From Streptomyces sp. PT12 (GTDB taxonomy: Bacteria; Actinomycetota; Actinomycetes; Streptomycetales; Streptomycetaceae): a stretch of DNA of 64,000 nt. The first letter of the stretch is position 1; every line of letters starts with the position of its first letter. A model generated the notes under the pieces. It had not been told where the DNA came from. It did no database searches and saw only the letters and a program-made list of their open reading frames with translations. The position numbers were made by a program, and so were the translations under genes. The stretch is from NCBI RefSeq assembly GCF_003311645.1, contig NZ_QEST01000287.1:1-64000 (forward strand), written 5' to 3'. Shown piece after piece: positions 44,085-52,997 of this stretch.

Positions 44085-44369
44085 ATGGAACGCGTCGTCG
44101 CCGACGGCTGGCTGCCGGTCTACGGGCACACCTCGACGCTCGACGAGTGGGACGAGTACGAGTGGTGCTGGACCGGCTCGCTCTCCCGCTGGGCGCTCGA
44201 CCACCCCGACCACCCCGACCACCCCGACCACCCCGACCACCCCGACCACCCCGACCACTCCGAGGCGGCCGAGGCCCGCGCGAGCGCCGACGCCCACCGC
44301 ACCCGCTGGCCGCACGGCTACCGCGGCACGCTGGGCTTTGTCACCCTGGTGCTGCGCGACGCGGCCTGA
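44085..44369 (+). CDS. methyltransferase-like C-terminal fragment with DHP repeats
   Basis: A 94-aa frame: ERVVADGWLPVYGHTSTLDE, WDEYEWCWTGSLSRWALDHP, seven DHP/DHS units, then WPHGYRGTLGFVTLVLRDA. From memory this resembles the last third of streptomycete class I SAM-dependent methyltransferases, whose nucleotide-binding N-terminal part is absent here; only 73 bases separate it from the divergent oxidase. So it is probably a truncated gene, though a short functional protein cannot be excluded. The repeat is an exact 9-bp tandem array inside the coding region. No strong ribosome site is visible. Confidence 0.5.
   Translation: MERVVADGWLPVYGHTSTLDEWDEYEWCWTGSLSRWALDHPDHPDHPDHPDHPDHPDHSEAAEARASADAHRTRWPHGYRGTLGFVTLVLRDAA
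44199..44261 (+). repeat. 9-bp x7 tandem array (DHP codons)
   Basis: GACCACCCC is repeated six times exactly, followed by GACCACTCC. It encodes DHP six times and DHS once. In-frame copy-number change is expected to be frequent. Confidence 0.95.
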
Positions 44370-44434
44370 GGTGTTCACCCGGGGGCCCTCCACCGTTCAC
44401 CGGGCGGGCGCGGGGACGGGCCACGATCCGGCGC

Positions 44435-46027
44435 ATGAAATACCGAAGAAGCGCACTGCTCGGCACCGCCGTGCTGCTCGGCGCCACCGCACTCGCGCCC
44501 GCCGCGGCGCAGGAGGCGCGGGACGCGCGCGACGCTCGGCACGGGCGCCCCGGTGGCGAGGTGGAGCTGACCCTGCTCGGCCGGTACGAGTCCGGGTCCT
44601 TCGACGAGGCCGCGGCCGAGATCACGGCGTTCGACCCGGCCACCGCGCGGGTGTTCACGGTCAACGCCGAACGCGGCACCGTCGACGTGCTCGACATCGG
44701 CGACCCGGCCAACCCCGTCAAGGTGGCCGAGCTGGCCACCCCGGGCGCCAACAGCGTCGCCGTGCACGACGGGCTCGTCGCCGTCGCCCAGCAGGCGAGC
44801 GACAAGACGCGGCCGGGCACCGTGTCGTTCTTCCGCGCCGACGACGCCACCGAGGTCGAGTCGGTCACCGTGGGCGCGCTGCCCGACGCCCTGACGTTCA
44901 CGCCCGACGGCAGCCGCGTCGTCGTCGTCAACGAGGGCGAGCCCGCCTCCTACTGCGAGGAGGACGGCTACGACCCGGAGGGCTCGGTGAGCGTCATCAC
45001 GCTGCACGAGGGCCGCGTCGACAGCGTCCGCACCGCCGACTTCCGCGCCTGGAACGGCTCCGAGGACCGGCTGCGCCGCGACGGCGTGCGCATCTACGGC
45101 CCCGGCGCCTCGGCCGCGCAGGACCTGGAGCCCGAGTACGCGACCGTCTCGCCCGACGGGCGCCTCGCCTATGTGACGCTCCAGGAGAACAACGCGATCG
45201 CCGTGGTCGACCTCGCCAGGGCGCGCGTCACGCGCATCGAGCCGCTGGGCACCAAGGACCACTCGCGCCGCGGCAACGGCCTCGACCCGTCCGACGAGGA
45301 CGGCGGCACCCACATCGGCCGCTGGCCGGTGCGCGGGCTCTACCAGCCCGACGGCATCGCCTCGTTCTCCCGTGGCGACTACCTGGTCACGGCCAACGAG
45401 GGCGACGCGCGCGACTGGGACTGCTACGCCGAGGAGGTGCGCGTCGCGGACGTCGAGCTGTCGCCGCGCGCGTTCCGCGACGCCGACGCTCTGCGAAGCC
45501 CCGAGGCGCTCGGCCGCCTGACCATCACCGAGACCTCGCCGCGCGACCGGCAGGGCCGCTACACCGAGCTGCACGCGCTCGGCGGGCGCTCGCTCTCGGT
45601 CCTCGACACGCGCGGCCGGGTGGTGTGGGACTCGGGCGACGAGCTCGAACGCCTGATAGCCGAGCGCTTCACCGACGACTTCAACACCGACAACACGGAG
45701 AACGCCCCCGACTCCCGCAGCGACAACAAGGGCCCCGAGCCCGAGGGCGTCACGGTGGGCCGGGTCGCGGGTACGGAGTACGCGTTCGCCGGTCTCGAAC
45801 GCGTCGGCGGCGTCGTGGTCTACGACCTGTCGAATCCGCGCCACCCCGAGCTCGCCGGTTACGTCAACTCCCGCGACTTCGACGGCGACCCCGAGGCGGG
45901 CACGGCGGGCGACCTCGGCCCCGAGGGCCTGACGTTCATCCGCGCCCAGGACAGCCCGACGGACAAGCCCCTGCTGGTCGTCGGCTTCGAGACGAGCGGC
46001 ACGACGGCGATCTACGAGATCGGCTGA
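44435..46027 (+). CDS. secreted choice-of-anchor I / phytase-like beta-propeller protein
   Basis: A 530-aa exported protein. Signal peptide MKYRRSALLGTAVLLGATAL with cleavage near AAA-QE. The mature domain shows LLGRYESGSFDEAAAEITAF, VFTVNAERGTVDVLDIG, GALPDALTFTPDGSRVVVVN, NEGEPASYCEEDGYDPEGSV, YLVTANEGDARDWDCYAEE, FNTDNTENAPDSRSDNKGPE and LAGYVNSRDFDGDP. This is the choice-of-anchor I / esterase-like phytase propeller, often annotated as alkaline phosphatase. The repeated NEGE(A/P) and NEGDARDW acid clusters probably bind calcium or metal. A role in phosphate scavenging is inferred. Monocistronic, with a strong terminator. Confidence 0.87.
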   Translation: MKYRRSALLGTAVLLGATALAPAAAQEARDARDARHGRPGGEVELTLLGRYESGSFDEAAAEITAFDPATARVFTVNAERGTVDVLDIGDPANPVKVAELATPGANSVAVHDGLVAVAQQASDKTRPGTVSFFRADDATEVESVTVGALPDALTFTPDGSRVVVVNEGEPASYCEEDGYDPEGSVSVITLHEGRVDSVRTADFRAWNGSEDRLRRDGVRIYGPGASAAQDLEPEYATVSPDGRLAYVTLQENNAIAVVDLARARVTRIEPLGTKDHSRRGNGLDPSDEDGGTHIGRWPVRGLYQPDGIASFSRGDYLVTANEGDARDWDCYAEEVRVADVELSPRAFRDADALRSPEALGRLTITETSPRDRQGRYTELHALGGRSLSVLDTRGRVVWDSGDELERLIAERFTDDFNTDNTENAPDSRSDNKGPEPEGVTVGRVAGTEYAFAGLERVGGVVVYDLSNPRHPELAGYVNSRDFDGDPEAGTAGDLGPEGLTFIRAQDSPTDKPLLVVGFETSGTTAIYEIG

Positions 46028-46037
46028 CGCCACCCCG

Positions 46038-46066
46038 CGACGACGCGCCCTTGGGGCGCGTCGTCG
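46038..46066 (+). terminator. 13-bp-stem terminator
   Basis: CGACGACGCGCCC, TTG, GGGCGCGTCGTCG starts eleven bases after the propeller-protein stop. Confidence 0.8.
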
Positions 46067-46090
46067 TGAAGGCCGCGTGATGTCAACCGT

Positions 46091-46179
46091 AGGAGCCCGA
46101 GCCGGAGATCGCAGGCCGCGATGCTTCGGTACTCCCGCACCCGGACGCGCCTCAGACGGAACGGACGGTACTCAGCCAT
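46091..46179 (-). pseudogene. N-terminal fragment of an AAA/RecF-type ATPase
   Basis: A minus-strand frame beginning MAEYRPFRLRRVRVREYRSI and continuing AACDLRLGLL matches the first strands of RecF/SMC-like AAA ATPases (typically LRRVRVREYRSIAACDVRLG followed by PLTFLVGPNGSGKS). Homology stops before the Walker A motif, and the frame runs out through the neighbouring terminator. Only the 5' end of such a gene seems to remain, between the propeller gene and sdhB. The identification is from pattern memory, so moderate confidence. Confidence 0.45.
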
Positions 46180-46217
46180 GCCCTCGGTGTTCCCGAGGCC
46201 CGGGGCTGTGCCAGGGG

Positions 46218-46994
46218 TCAGAACCTGCGGGTGATCAGGGCCTGTTTGACCTCCTGGATCGCCTTTGTCACCTCGATGCCGCGCGGGCAGGCGTCCGTGC
46301 AGTTGAAGATCGTGCGGCAACGCCACACGCCGTCGCGGTCGTTGAGGATCTCAAGGCGCTGCTCGGCGCCCTCGTCGCGCGAGTCGAAGATGAAGCGGTG
46401 GGCATTGACGATCGCCGCCGGGCCGAAGTACTGGCCGTCGTTCCAGAAGACCGGGCACGCGCCCGTGCACGCCGCGCACAGGATGCACTTGGTCGTGTCG
46501 TCGAAACGCTCCCGCTGCTCCGCCGACTGGCGGCGCTCGCGCGACGGCTGGTTGCCCGTCGTCACCAGGAACGGCATCACGTCGCGGTACGCCTGGAAGA
46601 ACGGCTCCATGTCGACGATCAGGTCCTTCTGGACCGTCATGCCCTTCAGCGGCTCGATCACCACCGGCTTGGCCTTGGGGCCGCCGCCGAGGTCGGCGAT
46701 GTCCTTGATGAGCGTCTTGCAGGCCAGCCGGTTCTTGCCGTTGATGCGCATCGCGTCCGAGCCACAGATGCCGTGGGCGCACGAGCGGCGGAACGTCAGG
46801 GTGCCGTCCTCGTCCCACTTGATCTGGTGGAGGGCGTCGAGCACCCGCTCCTTGGGGTCGATGTCCAGCGTGAAGTCCTGCCAGAACGCGTGCTCGGATG
46901 ACTCGGGGTTGAACCGCCTGATGCGGAACATGACCCGCGCGAGGTGGGACGAGTCGGCCATGCCCCCGGTCGGGGTCTCGGTCACCGTTGCCAT
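46218..46994 (-). CDS. sdhB: succinate dehydrogenase iron-sulfur subunit
   Basis: A 258-aa subunit carrying three iron-sulfur clusters that pass electrons from SdhA flavin to membrane quinone. The [2Fe-2S] ligands are in SCAHGICGSDAM and NRLACKTL, the [4Fe-4S] in CILCAACTGACP, and the [3Fe-4S] in FNCTDACPRG. Start ATG overlaps the sdhA stop (ATGA). Last gene of sdhCDAB. Typical length for the actinobacterial class. Confidence 0.97.
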   Translation of the reverse strand: MATVTETPTGGMADSSHLARVMFRIRRFNPESSEHAFWQDFTLDIDPKERVLDALHQIKWDEDGTLTFRRSCAHGICGSDAMRINGKNRLACKTLIKDIADLGGGPKAKPVVIEPLKGMTVQKDLIVDMEPFFQAYRDVMPFLVTTGNQPSRERRQSAEQRERFDDTTKCILCAACTGACPVFWNDGQYFGPAAIVNAHRFIFDSRDEGAEQRLEILNDRDGVWRCRTIFNCTDACPRGIEVTKAIQEVKQALITRRF

Positions 46995-48748
46995 CAGTAC
47001 GTACGCTCCTGCGGCTGGTAGCGGGTCTGGACGACCGGCTTGTAGTCGAGCCTGATCGTCTCGTTTCCTTGGGAGTCCACTTCGCGATAGGCCATGGTGT
47101 GCCGCATGAAGTTGACGTCGTCGCGGTGCGGGAAGTCCTCGCGGTAGTGGCCGCCGCGGGACTCCTTGCGGGCCAGCGCCGAGACGACCAGCACCTCGGC
47201 GAGGTCGAGGAGGTTCCCGAGCTCGAGGGCTTCGAGCAGGTCGGTGTTGAAGCGCCTGCCCTTGTCCTGCACCGAGACGTTCCGGTACCGCTTGCGCAGC
47301 GCCGTGATGTCCTCCAGCGCTTCCTTGAGCGTCTGCTCGGTGCGGAAGACCATGGCGTTCTTGTCCATCGTCTCCTGCAACGCGCGGCGGATCACGGTCA
47401 CCCGCTCGTTGCCCGTGGCGCCGCGCATGCGCGTCACCTCGTCGGCGACGAAGCGCGCCGGGTCGTCCGGAAGCTCCACCAGGTCCGCGCCCGCGGCGTA
47501 CTCGGCGGCGGCGATCCCGGCGCGGCGGCCGAAGACGTTGATGTCGAGCAGGGAGTTGGTGCCGAGGCGGTTGGCGCCGTGCACGGAGACGCAGGCCACC
47601 TCGCCCGCGGCGTAGAGCCCGGGCACGACGTCGGTGTTGGTGGACAGGACCTCGCCGCGGACGTTGGTCGGGATGCCGCCCATCGCGTAGTGCGCGGTCG
47701 GCTGGATCGGGATGGGGTCGGTGTACGGCTCGATCCCGAGGTAGGTGCGCGCGAACTCGGTGATGTCGGGCAGCTTGGAGTCCAGCTGCTCGGGCGGCAG
47801 GTGGGTGAGGTCGAGGTGCACATGGTCGCCGTCGGGGCCGCAGCCGCGGCCCTCGCGGATCTCGGTGTAGATCGAGCGGGAGACGACGTCGCGCGAGGCG
47901 AGGTCCTTCATCACCGGCGCGTACTTCTCCATGAAGCGCTCGCCGTCCTTGTTGCGCAGGATGCCGCCCTCGCCGCGCGCGCCCTCGGTGAGCAGGATGC
48001 CCATGCGCCAGATGCCGGTCGGGTGGAACTGGAAGAACTCCATGTCCTCCAGGGGCAGTCCGCGCCGGAACGCCGCCGCCTGGCCGTCGCCGGTGAGCGT
48101 GTGGGCGTTCGATGTCACCTTGTAGAACTTGCCGTTGCCGCCCGAGGCGAACACGACGGCCTTGGCGCGGAAGACGTGCAGCTCGCCCGTGGCCAGCTCG
48201 TACGCCACGACGCCCGCCGCGCGGCGCACGCCGTCCACGGTGGTGAGCAGCAGGTCGAGGACGTAGAACTCGTTGTAGAACTCGACGCCCTCCTTCACGC
48301 AGTTCTGGTAGAGCGTCTGGAGGATCATGTGACCGGTGCGGTCGGCCGCGTAGCACGAGCGGCGCACGGGCGCCTCGCCGTGGTTGCGGCTGTGGCCGCC
48401 GAAGCGGCGCTGGTCGATCAGCCCCTCGGGGGTGCGGTTGAACGGCAGCCCCATCCGCTCCAGGTCGAGGACGGAGTCGATGGCCTCCTTGGCCAGGATC
48501 TCCGCGGCGTCCTGGTCCACCAGGTAGTCGCCGCCCTTGACCGTGTCGAACGTGTGCCACTCCCAGTTGTCGTCCTCGACGTTCGCCAGGGCCGCGGCCA
48601 TCCCGCCCTGCGCGGCGCCGGTGTGCGAACGCGTCGGGTACAGCTTGGTCAGCACGGCGGTGCGGCTGCGCTTGGTGGCCTCGATGGCCGCCCGCATCCC
48701 GGCGCCGCCCGCGCCGACGATGACGGTGTCGTACGTGTGGATCTGCAT
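46994..48748 (-). CDS. sdhA: succinate dehydrogenase flavoprotein subunit
   Basis: A 584-aa subunit with covalent FAD and the succinate site. [16 protein letters not shown] is the dinucleotide fold; [14 protein letters not shown] holds the FAD-linking histidine; [22 protein letters not shown] and [13 protein letters not shown] surround the active-site His and Arg; [20 protein letters not shown] closes the FAD pocket. The start used begins MQIHTYDTV, matching relatives; an ATG four codons earlier is possible. 37 bases after sdhD and overlapping sdhB by four. Confidence 0.97.
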   Translation of the reverse strand: MQIHTYDTVIVGAGGAGMRAAIEATKRSRTAVLTKLYPTRSHTGAAQGGMAAALANVEDDNWEWHTFDTVKGGDYLVDQDAAEILAKEAIDSVLDLERMGLPFNRTPEGLIDQRRFGGHSRNHGEAPVRRSCYAADRTGHMILQTLYQNCVKEGVEFYNEFYVLDLLLTTVDGVRRAAGVVAYELATGELHVFRAKAVVFASGGNGKFYKVTSNAHTLTGDGQAAAFRRGLPLEDMEFFQFHPTGIWRMGILLTEGARGEGGILRNKDGERFMEKYAPVMKDLASRDVVSRSIYTEIREGRGCGPDGDHVHLDLTHLPPEQLDSKLPDITEFARTYLGIEPYTDPIPIQPTAHYAMGGIPTNVRGEVLSTNTDVVPGLYAAGEVACVSVHGANRLGTNSLLDINVFGRRAGIAAAEYAAGADLVELPDDPARFVADEVTRMRGATGNERVTVIRRALQETMDKNAMVFRTEQTLKEALEDITALRKRYRNVSVQDKGRRFNTDLLEALELGNLLDLAEVLVVSALARKESRGGHYREDFPHRDDVNFMRHTMAYREVDSQGNETIRLDYKPVVQTRYQPQERTY

Positions 48749-48785
48749 CGCTCTCGTCATACTCTCGCGTCGAAGCCCCGGCGGT

Positions 48786-49268
48786 TCAGCTGATGTTCGG
48801 GTCGAAGGTGAAGATCACCAGGGTGCCAAGCAGCACGGTGAAGACCGTGGCCACATAGAGCAGCATCTTCAGCCAGAAGCGCGTGGAGTCGCGCTGGGCG
48901 TAGTCGTTGATGATCGTCCGCAGGCCGTTGCCGCCGTGCAGCATCGCGAGCCACAGCATCAGCAGGTCCCACACCTGCCAGAACGGCGAGGCCCAGCGGC
49001 CCGCGACAAACGCGAAGCTCACCTTGCTGACGCCGCCGTCGAGGACGAGCTGGATCACCAGGTGGGTGACCACGAGGACGACCAGGAGCACCCCCGACAC
49101 CCGCATGAAGAGCCAGCCGTACAGCTCGAAGTTGGTCCTGGTGGTGCGCGGCGTGCGGCGCGTGCGGGCGCGCGGGGGCTCGATGACGGGCGCGGGGTGG
49201 TCGGGGCCGTAGCGCCTTCCGCCCTCGTCGCCCTTGGAGACCTCGCTGATCTCGATGGCCATGGTCAT
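48786..49268 (-). CDS. sdhD: succinate dehydrogenase hydrophobic membrane anchor subunit
   Basis: A 160-aa anchor with a charged 45-residue N-terminus ([16 protein letters not shown]) and three spans: [60 protein letters not shown]. Histidines in the first two spans (VVTHLV, MLHGGNG) are candidates for haem or quinone contact. Start ATG overlaps the sdhC stop (ATGA). Together with SdhC it forms the quinone-reducing membrane domain. Confidence 0.93.
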   Translation of the reverse strand: MTMAIEISEVSKGDEGGRRYGPDHPAPVIEPPRARTRRTPRTTRTNFELYGWLFMRVSGVLLVVLVVTHLVIQLVLDGGVSKVSFAFVAGRWASPFWQVWDLLMLWLAMLHGGNGLRTIINDYAQRDSTRFWLKMLLYVATVFTVLLGTLVIFTFDPNIS

Positions 49269-49648
49269 CAGCTCCCGAACAGCTCACGGAACGCGTGCCC
49301 GAGCACCGGATAGGCGGCGCCCGCCATCAGCGCGACCCAGACACCCACGACGGTCCACAGCATGGGCCGCTGGTAGCGGGCGCCGTTGGCCCAGAAGTCC
49401 ACGGCGACGACGCGCAGGCCGTTGAGCGCGTGGAACAGCACGGCGGCCACCAGGCCGTACTCCATCACGGCCACGAGGGGCGTCTTGTAGACCTCGATCG
49501 TCTTGTCGTACGCCTCGGGCGAGACGCGGACGAGGGAGGTGTCGAGCACGTGGACGAACAGGAAGAAGAAGATGAGGACACCGGTGACGCGGTGCGCCAC
49601 CCATGACCACATGCCTTCCCGGCCGCGGTACAACGTTCCTGCCGGCAC
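49268..49648 (-). CDS. sdhC: succinate dehydrogenase cytochrome b556 subunit
   Basis: A 126-aa membrane subunit: PAGTLYRGREGMWSWVAHRV, GVLIFFFLFVHVLDTSLVRV with the haem-ligand His region, VMEYGLVAAVLFHALNGLRV with the second conserved His, and MLWTVVGVWVALMAGAAYPV. Three spans, usual length. The GTG start with AAGGG seven bases upstream is preferred over a GTG five codons earlier. First gene of sdhCDAB, divergent from the hexosaminidase gene; a TACGAT -10-like element (49719-49724, minus strand) lies in the 182-base gap. Confidence 0.93.
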   Translation of the reverse strand: MPAGTLYRGREGMWSWVAHRVTGVLIFFFLFVHVLDTSLVRVSPEAYDKTIEVYKTPLVAVMEYGLVAAVLFHALNGLRVVAVDFWANGARYQRPMLWTVVGVWVALMAGAAYPVLGHAFRELFGS

Positions 49649-49830
49649 GGAAGAACCCTTCACGAGCGGTGGTGCGGGCCCTGCGGCCCGGCCGGATACC
49701 GATCACCGGCCGCGGGTCATCGTAGCCGCGCGACGGCCCTGGCTCGGCCGCGGGAAGGCCGCTTCGATCATGGAGCCGCGGCGTTCGACGCCGGGTTGCC
49801 GACTCTTGGCCAACGGTTAACGTCGAACGT

Positions 49831-51414
49831 ATGCGGCAAGCGCACTGGCGAATATTCGCACTGGTCGCGGCGGTGCTGGTCATCGTCGCGGGGGCCGTGG
49901 TCACCGTCACGACGGGGGACGAGGAGGCGCCACCCGAGCGCGGCCCCGGCGGGAGCGTCGCCGCCGCGGGGCCCACGGGTCCCGAGGGGCCGGTCGAGTC
50001 GATCCCCTCGGTGCGGTCGTTCGACGCCGCGTCGGGGCGCGGCTGGGCGCCGGGCGAGGAGACCCGCGTGGTCGCCGACGAGGACGGGCCGCTGGACGAC
50101 GAGGCCGACCGGCTCGCCGACGAGCTCGACGTGCCGCGCGCGGGCGAGGGGGGCCGCGAGGGCGATGTGATCCTGGGCATCGACGACCGCGCGAACACCG
50201 GGGGAGAGGGGTACACGCTCGTCACCGAGGACAGCCGGGTCCGCATCGTCGGGCGGACCGAGGCCGGGGTCTTCTACGGCACGCGCACGCTGGTGCAGTC
50301 GGTCAACGCGAACGGCGGCACCCCCGAGGGCACCGTCACCGACCGCCCCGACAGGCCGCAGCGCGGGCTGATGATCGACATCGCGCGCAAGCCGTTCTCC
50401 GCCGACTGGATCGAGGACCGGCTGCGCGAGATGGCCGACCTCAAGCTCAACCAGCTCCAGCTCCACCTGAGCGACGACCAGGGCTTCCGCATCGAGAGCG
50501 AGAGCCACCCCGAGGTGGTCTCCGACGAGCACCTCACCAAGCGCGAGGTGCGCGACATCGTCCGGTTGGCCGAGTCGCTGCACATCCAGGTCATCCCCGA
50601 GATCGACAGCCCCGGTCACCTCGGCGCGGTGCTCGACGCGCACCCCGACCTCCAGCTGCGGCGGGCGGACGGCAGCGCTGCCGAGGGCGCGATCAACATC
50701 GCCGACCCGGCCGCGGGCCGCCTCATCGACGAGCTGCTGCGCGAGTACAAGGACCTGTTCCCCGCCCGCTTCTGGCACCTGGGCGGCGACGAGTACGCGG
50801 CCCTGCTCAGCAGCGACCCCGAGGCCACCTACCCGGGCCTGGCCAGGGCGGCGCGGGACCGCTACGGCGACGACGCGACCGTGCGCGACCTGGCCACCGG
50901 ATGGCTCAACGACCGGGCCGAGGTCGTCACGGACCTGGACAGGACGCCCCAGGTGTGGAACGACGGCATGCACGCCGGGGGCGTCGTCGAGCCGAGCGAG
51001 GACCGGCAGGTGGCGTACTGGACGGGACGCGAGCAGGGCGCGAGGCCGCCGATCGAATATCTGGACGAGGGATTCAAGCTCGTCAACTTCAACTCGGAGT
51101 TCCTGTACTACGTCCTCGGCCAGCCCAATGGGTTCACCTATCCGACGGGTCAGCGCATCTTCGAGGAGTGGACGCCCGACGTGCTGCGTGGAACATCCCC
51201 CGTGCCTGACCGTTTCGCGGACGCGGACCATGTGCCGGGCGGCCGTTTCGCGGTGTGGTGCGATCTCGCGGACGCGCAGACGCCCGACGAGGTGGCGGCG
51301 GGGATCAGGCTGCCGCTGCGCGCGGTGTCCCAGAAGCTGTGGGATCCGTCACGGCCCGAGGGGACATGGGAGGAGTTCACGGAGCTGGCCGACCGCGTCG
51401 GGGGCCGGGGCTGA
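49831..51414 (+). CDS. secreted GH20 beta-N-acetylhexosaminidase
   Basis: A 527-aa exported or membrane-anchored enzyme releasing GlcNAc/GalNAc from chitin-type or wall oligosaccharides. N-terminal span WRIFALVAAVLVIVAGAVV; GH20b-like region about 60-160; GH20 barrel from RGLMIDIARKPFSADWI through LHLSDDQGFRIESE, VIPEIDSPGHLGAV, and the catalytic Asp-Glu pair in WHLGGDEYAALL. VWNDGMHAGG and WCDLADAQTPDEV complete the active site. The ATG sits shortly after GGTTAACG and TTGCCG is 15 bases farther up, suggesting a near-leaderless message. Ends at a clear terminator. Confidence 0.92.
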   Translation: MRQAHWRIFALVAAVLVIVAGAVVTVTTGDEEAPPERGPGGSVAAAGPTGPEGPVESIPSVRSFDAASGRGWAPGEETRVVADEDGPLDDEADRLADELDVPRAGEGGREGDVILGIDDRANTGGEGYTLVTEDSRVRIVGRTEAGVFYGTRTLVQSVNANGGTPEGTVTDRPDRPQRGLMIDIARKPFSADWIEDRLREMADLKLNQLQLHLSDDQGFRIESESHPEVVSDEHLTKREVRDIVRLAESLHIQVIPEIDSPGHLGAVLDAHPDLQLRRADGSAAEGAINIADPAAGRLIDELLREYKDLFPARFWHLGGDEYAALLSSDPEATYPGLARAARDRYGDDATVRDLATGWLNDRAEVVTDLDRTPQVWNDGMHAGGVVEPSEDRQVAYWTGREQGARPPIEYLDEGFKLVNFNSEFLYYVLGQPNGFTYPTGQRIFEEWTPDVLRGTSPVPDRFADADHVPGGRFAVWCDLADAQTPDEVAAGIRLPLRAVSQKLWDPSRPEGTWEEFTELADRVGGRG

Positions 51415-51756
51415 GCGGCCGCGGCAGCGGGTGGCCAGGGGTGCGGGCCGGGGTGGCGACCGGGGCGACAAAAGCCCCCCATGTCAGGGTATATGGGGTC
51501 ATATCGGGGCATCGCGAAACAGCCGGGGTCGCCACCCCCCACAGGAGAGACCCCGGCTGCCGCGGGACGCGAGCTTGACGGGGCTCGCGTCCGCATCCCG
51601 TTCAGCGTCGGTGCGGGGCTTTCTGTTACCGAGCGGATACGGCCGGATGCGCCATGGACTCAGCCGTCGGTGACGCGTAGCGTTCAGACACCGGGGGCTC
51701 ACAGTCACCAGCACGGGAGCAGAGCGCGGTACAGGGCCGCAAAGGGGGGCCGGGGA
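51415..51756 (+). other. 342-base gap with hexosaminidase terminator
   Basis: No gene. It contains a perfect 11-bp hairpin at 51520-51559 (CAGCCGGGGTC / GACCCCGGCTG, 18-nt loop), about 105 bases after the hexosaminidase stop. It is followed by the promoter region of the sigma factor gene, where no confident -35/-10 pair was found. Confidence 0.65.
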
Positions 51757-52317
51757 GTGCAGGGGGCAGACATCGATCTGACCGAGGCGGTGCACGCGGC
51801 GCAGGAGGGGGACGAGACCGCGTTTCAGGCGGTCTTCCGCGCCGTGCACCCGCGGTTGCTCGGTTATGTGCGCACGATCGTCGCCGAGCCCGACGTCGAG
51901 GACGTCACGGCCGAGGCGTGGCTGCACATATCGCGGGATCTGTCGAGGTTCAGCGGAGACGCCGACCGCTTCCGCGGGTGGACCGCGCGCATCGCGCGGA
52001 ACCGGGCGCTCGACCACCTGAGGGCGCGCGGCAGGCGCCCGCAGGAGATGCGCGCCGACGACGACGCGCTCGCGGACATGCCGTCGTCCGCGGACACCGC
52101 CGAGGAGGCCATCGCCTCGCTCGCCACCTCGCGGGCGTTCCAGCTGGTCGCGGAGCTGCCGCAGGAGCAGGCCGGGGCCGTGGTGTTACGCACGCTGTTC
52201 GGCCTCGACTCCAAGCGGGCCGCGCTCGTCCTGGGCTGCCGCCCCGGCGCGGTCCGCACCGCGAACCACCGCGGTCTGCGCCGCCTCGCCGAGCTGGTGG
52301 AGCACGGCGAGGACTGA
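51757..52317 (+). CDS. ECF-type RNA polymerase sigma factor
   Basis: A 186-aa extracytoplasmic-function sigma factor. Region 2: FRAVHPRLLGYVRTIVAEPD, VEDVTAEAWLHISRDLSRF, RFRGWTARIARNRALDHLRA. Region 4: VAELPQEQAGAVVLRTLFGL, DSKRAALVLGCRPGAVRTAN, HRGLRRLAELV. Residues between are acidic. GTG start after GGGGAG-rich bases. No anti-sigma gene follows, so control must be by another route; the downstream 680 bases are non-coding. Regulon unknown. Confidence 0.88.
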   Translation: MQGADIDLTEAVHAAQEGDETAFQAVFRAVHPRLLGYVRTIVAEPDVEDVTAEAWLHISRDLSRFSGDADRFRGWTARIARNRALDHLRARGRRPQEMRADDDALADMPSSADTAEEAIASLATSRAFQLVAELPQEQAGAVVLRTLFGLDSKRAALVLGCRPGAVRTANHRGLRRLAELVEHGED

Positions 52318-52997
52318 ACGCGCCGGGCGCACCACCCCCGCGTGTAACGGAAATCGGGGCTACGGCGCAGTAAGGAACAGGCCGACTGGTCACCGGCCTA
52401 CGGGGCGCTCCCCGAGGTCCCCCCCGTACCTCAGGAAGCCCCAGGCGCGGACGGGGCGGCATTCCCCCTAGCCCCGTCCGCGCACCTCGACCTCTCGCGC
52501 GGAGTGGCGCCGCGTCTCCACCGGTGGTGACGCGGGGCCGCGCACCGCGGCGCTGATCCGGGCCGCGCGCCCGTGTCCCGCACATCTCCCGCGTCGCCCC
52601 CGTCGCCCGCGTCTCCCGTGTCACGCGCATCTCGCGCCGGAGTGCGCGGAGTTCGGCGCGCGCCTCCCATGCACCGGGAGCGGCGTTCGCGCAACGCGCT
52701 CCCCCCGGCGAACGGGCGGCCGCACTTGCGCGCCACGGTGGGTGAGGTGTGCAATACGCTGCGTAGCGTCCGGGGGGCATGCGAACCCGCGGACCCGCGT
52801 CGACGCCCGCTCGCCTTCAGCCTCCCCCCGGGGGTGAACGACGGACGGCGGAGAGGGGGTATTTCTGTGAACTTCGTCTAATGCCAAGCTGAAGAGGGGC
52901 CCGAGACTCGTGAGTTGGTTTTAGCGTGTCATGCTGTTAACTGTTTGTTGTGACTGAGTTGGCCCGGCACTCGATACCGCTGCCTAATGTTCAATCC
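52318..52997 (+). other. 680-base gene-free region
   Basis: No supported gene. Contents: an inverted repeat AGGCCG/CGGCCT just after the sigma gene, a 13-bp terminator at 52445-52483, then GC-rich sequence with ACGCGT/TCCCGCGTC-like short repeats (52570-52630) and an AT-richer 130-base segment (52860-52990) that includes TAATGT, probably the promoter of the wall-polymer operon. Confidence 0.6.
52445..52483 (+). terminator. 13-bp-stem terminator after ECF sigma gene
   Basis: GCGCGGACGGGGC pairs perfectly with GCCCCGTCCGCGC around a 13-nt loop, 128 bases after the sigma stop codon. Confidence 0.75.

Noticed and set aside
44199-44261. CRISPR array
   Set aside because: The units are 9 bp, contiguous and without spacers, and no cas gene is present; the same reasoning excludes the other tandem repeats.
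42245-46027. A 1260-codon frame leading into the choice-of-anchor I protein
   Set aside because: Only the last 530 codons show a signal peptide and family motifs; the upstream part runs antisense through the FAD oxidase and across the repeat island.
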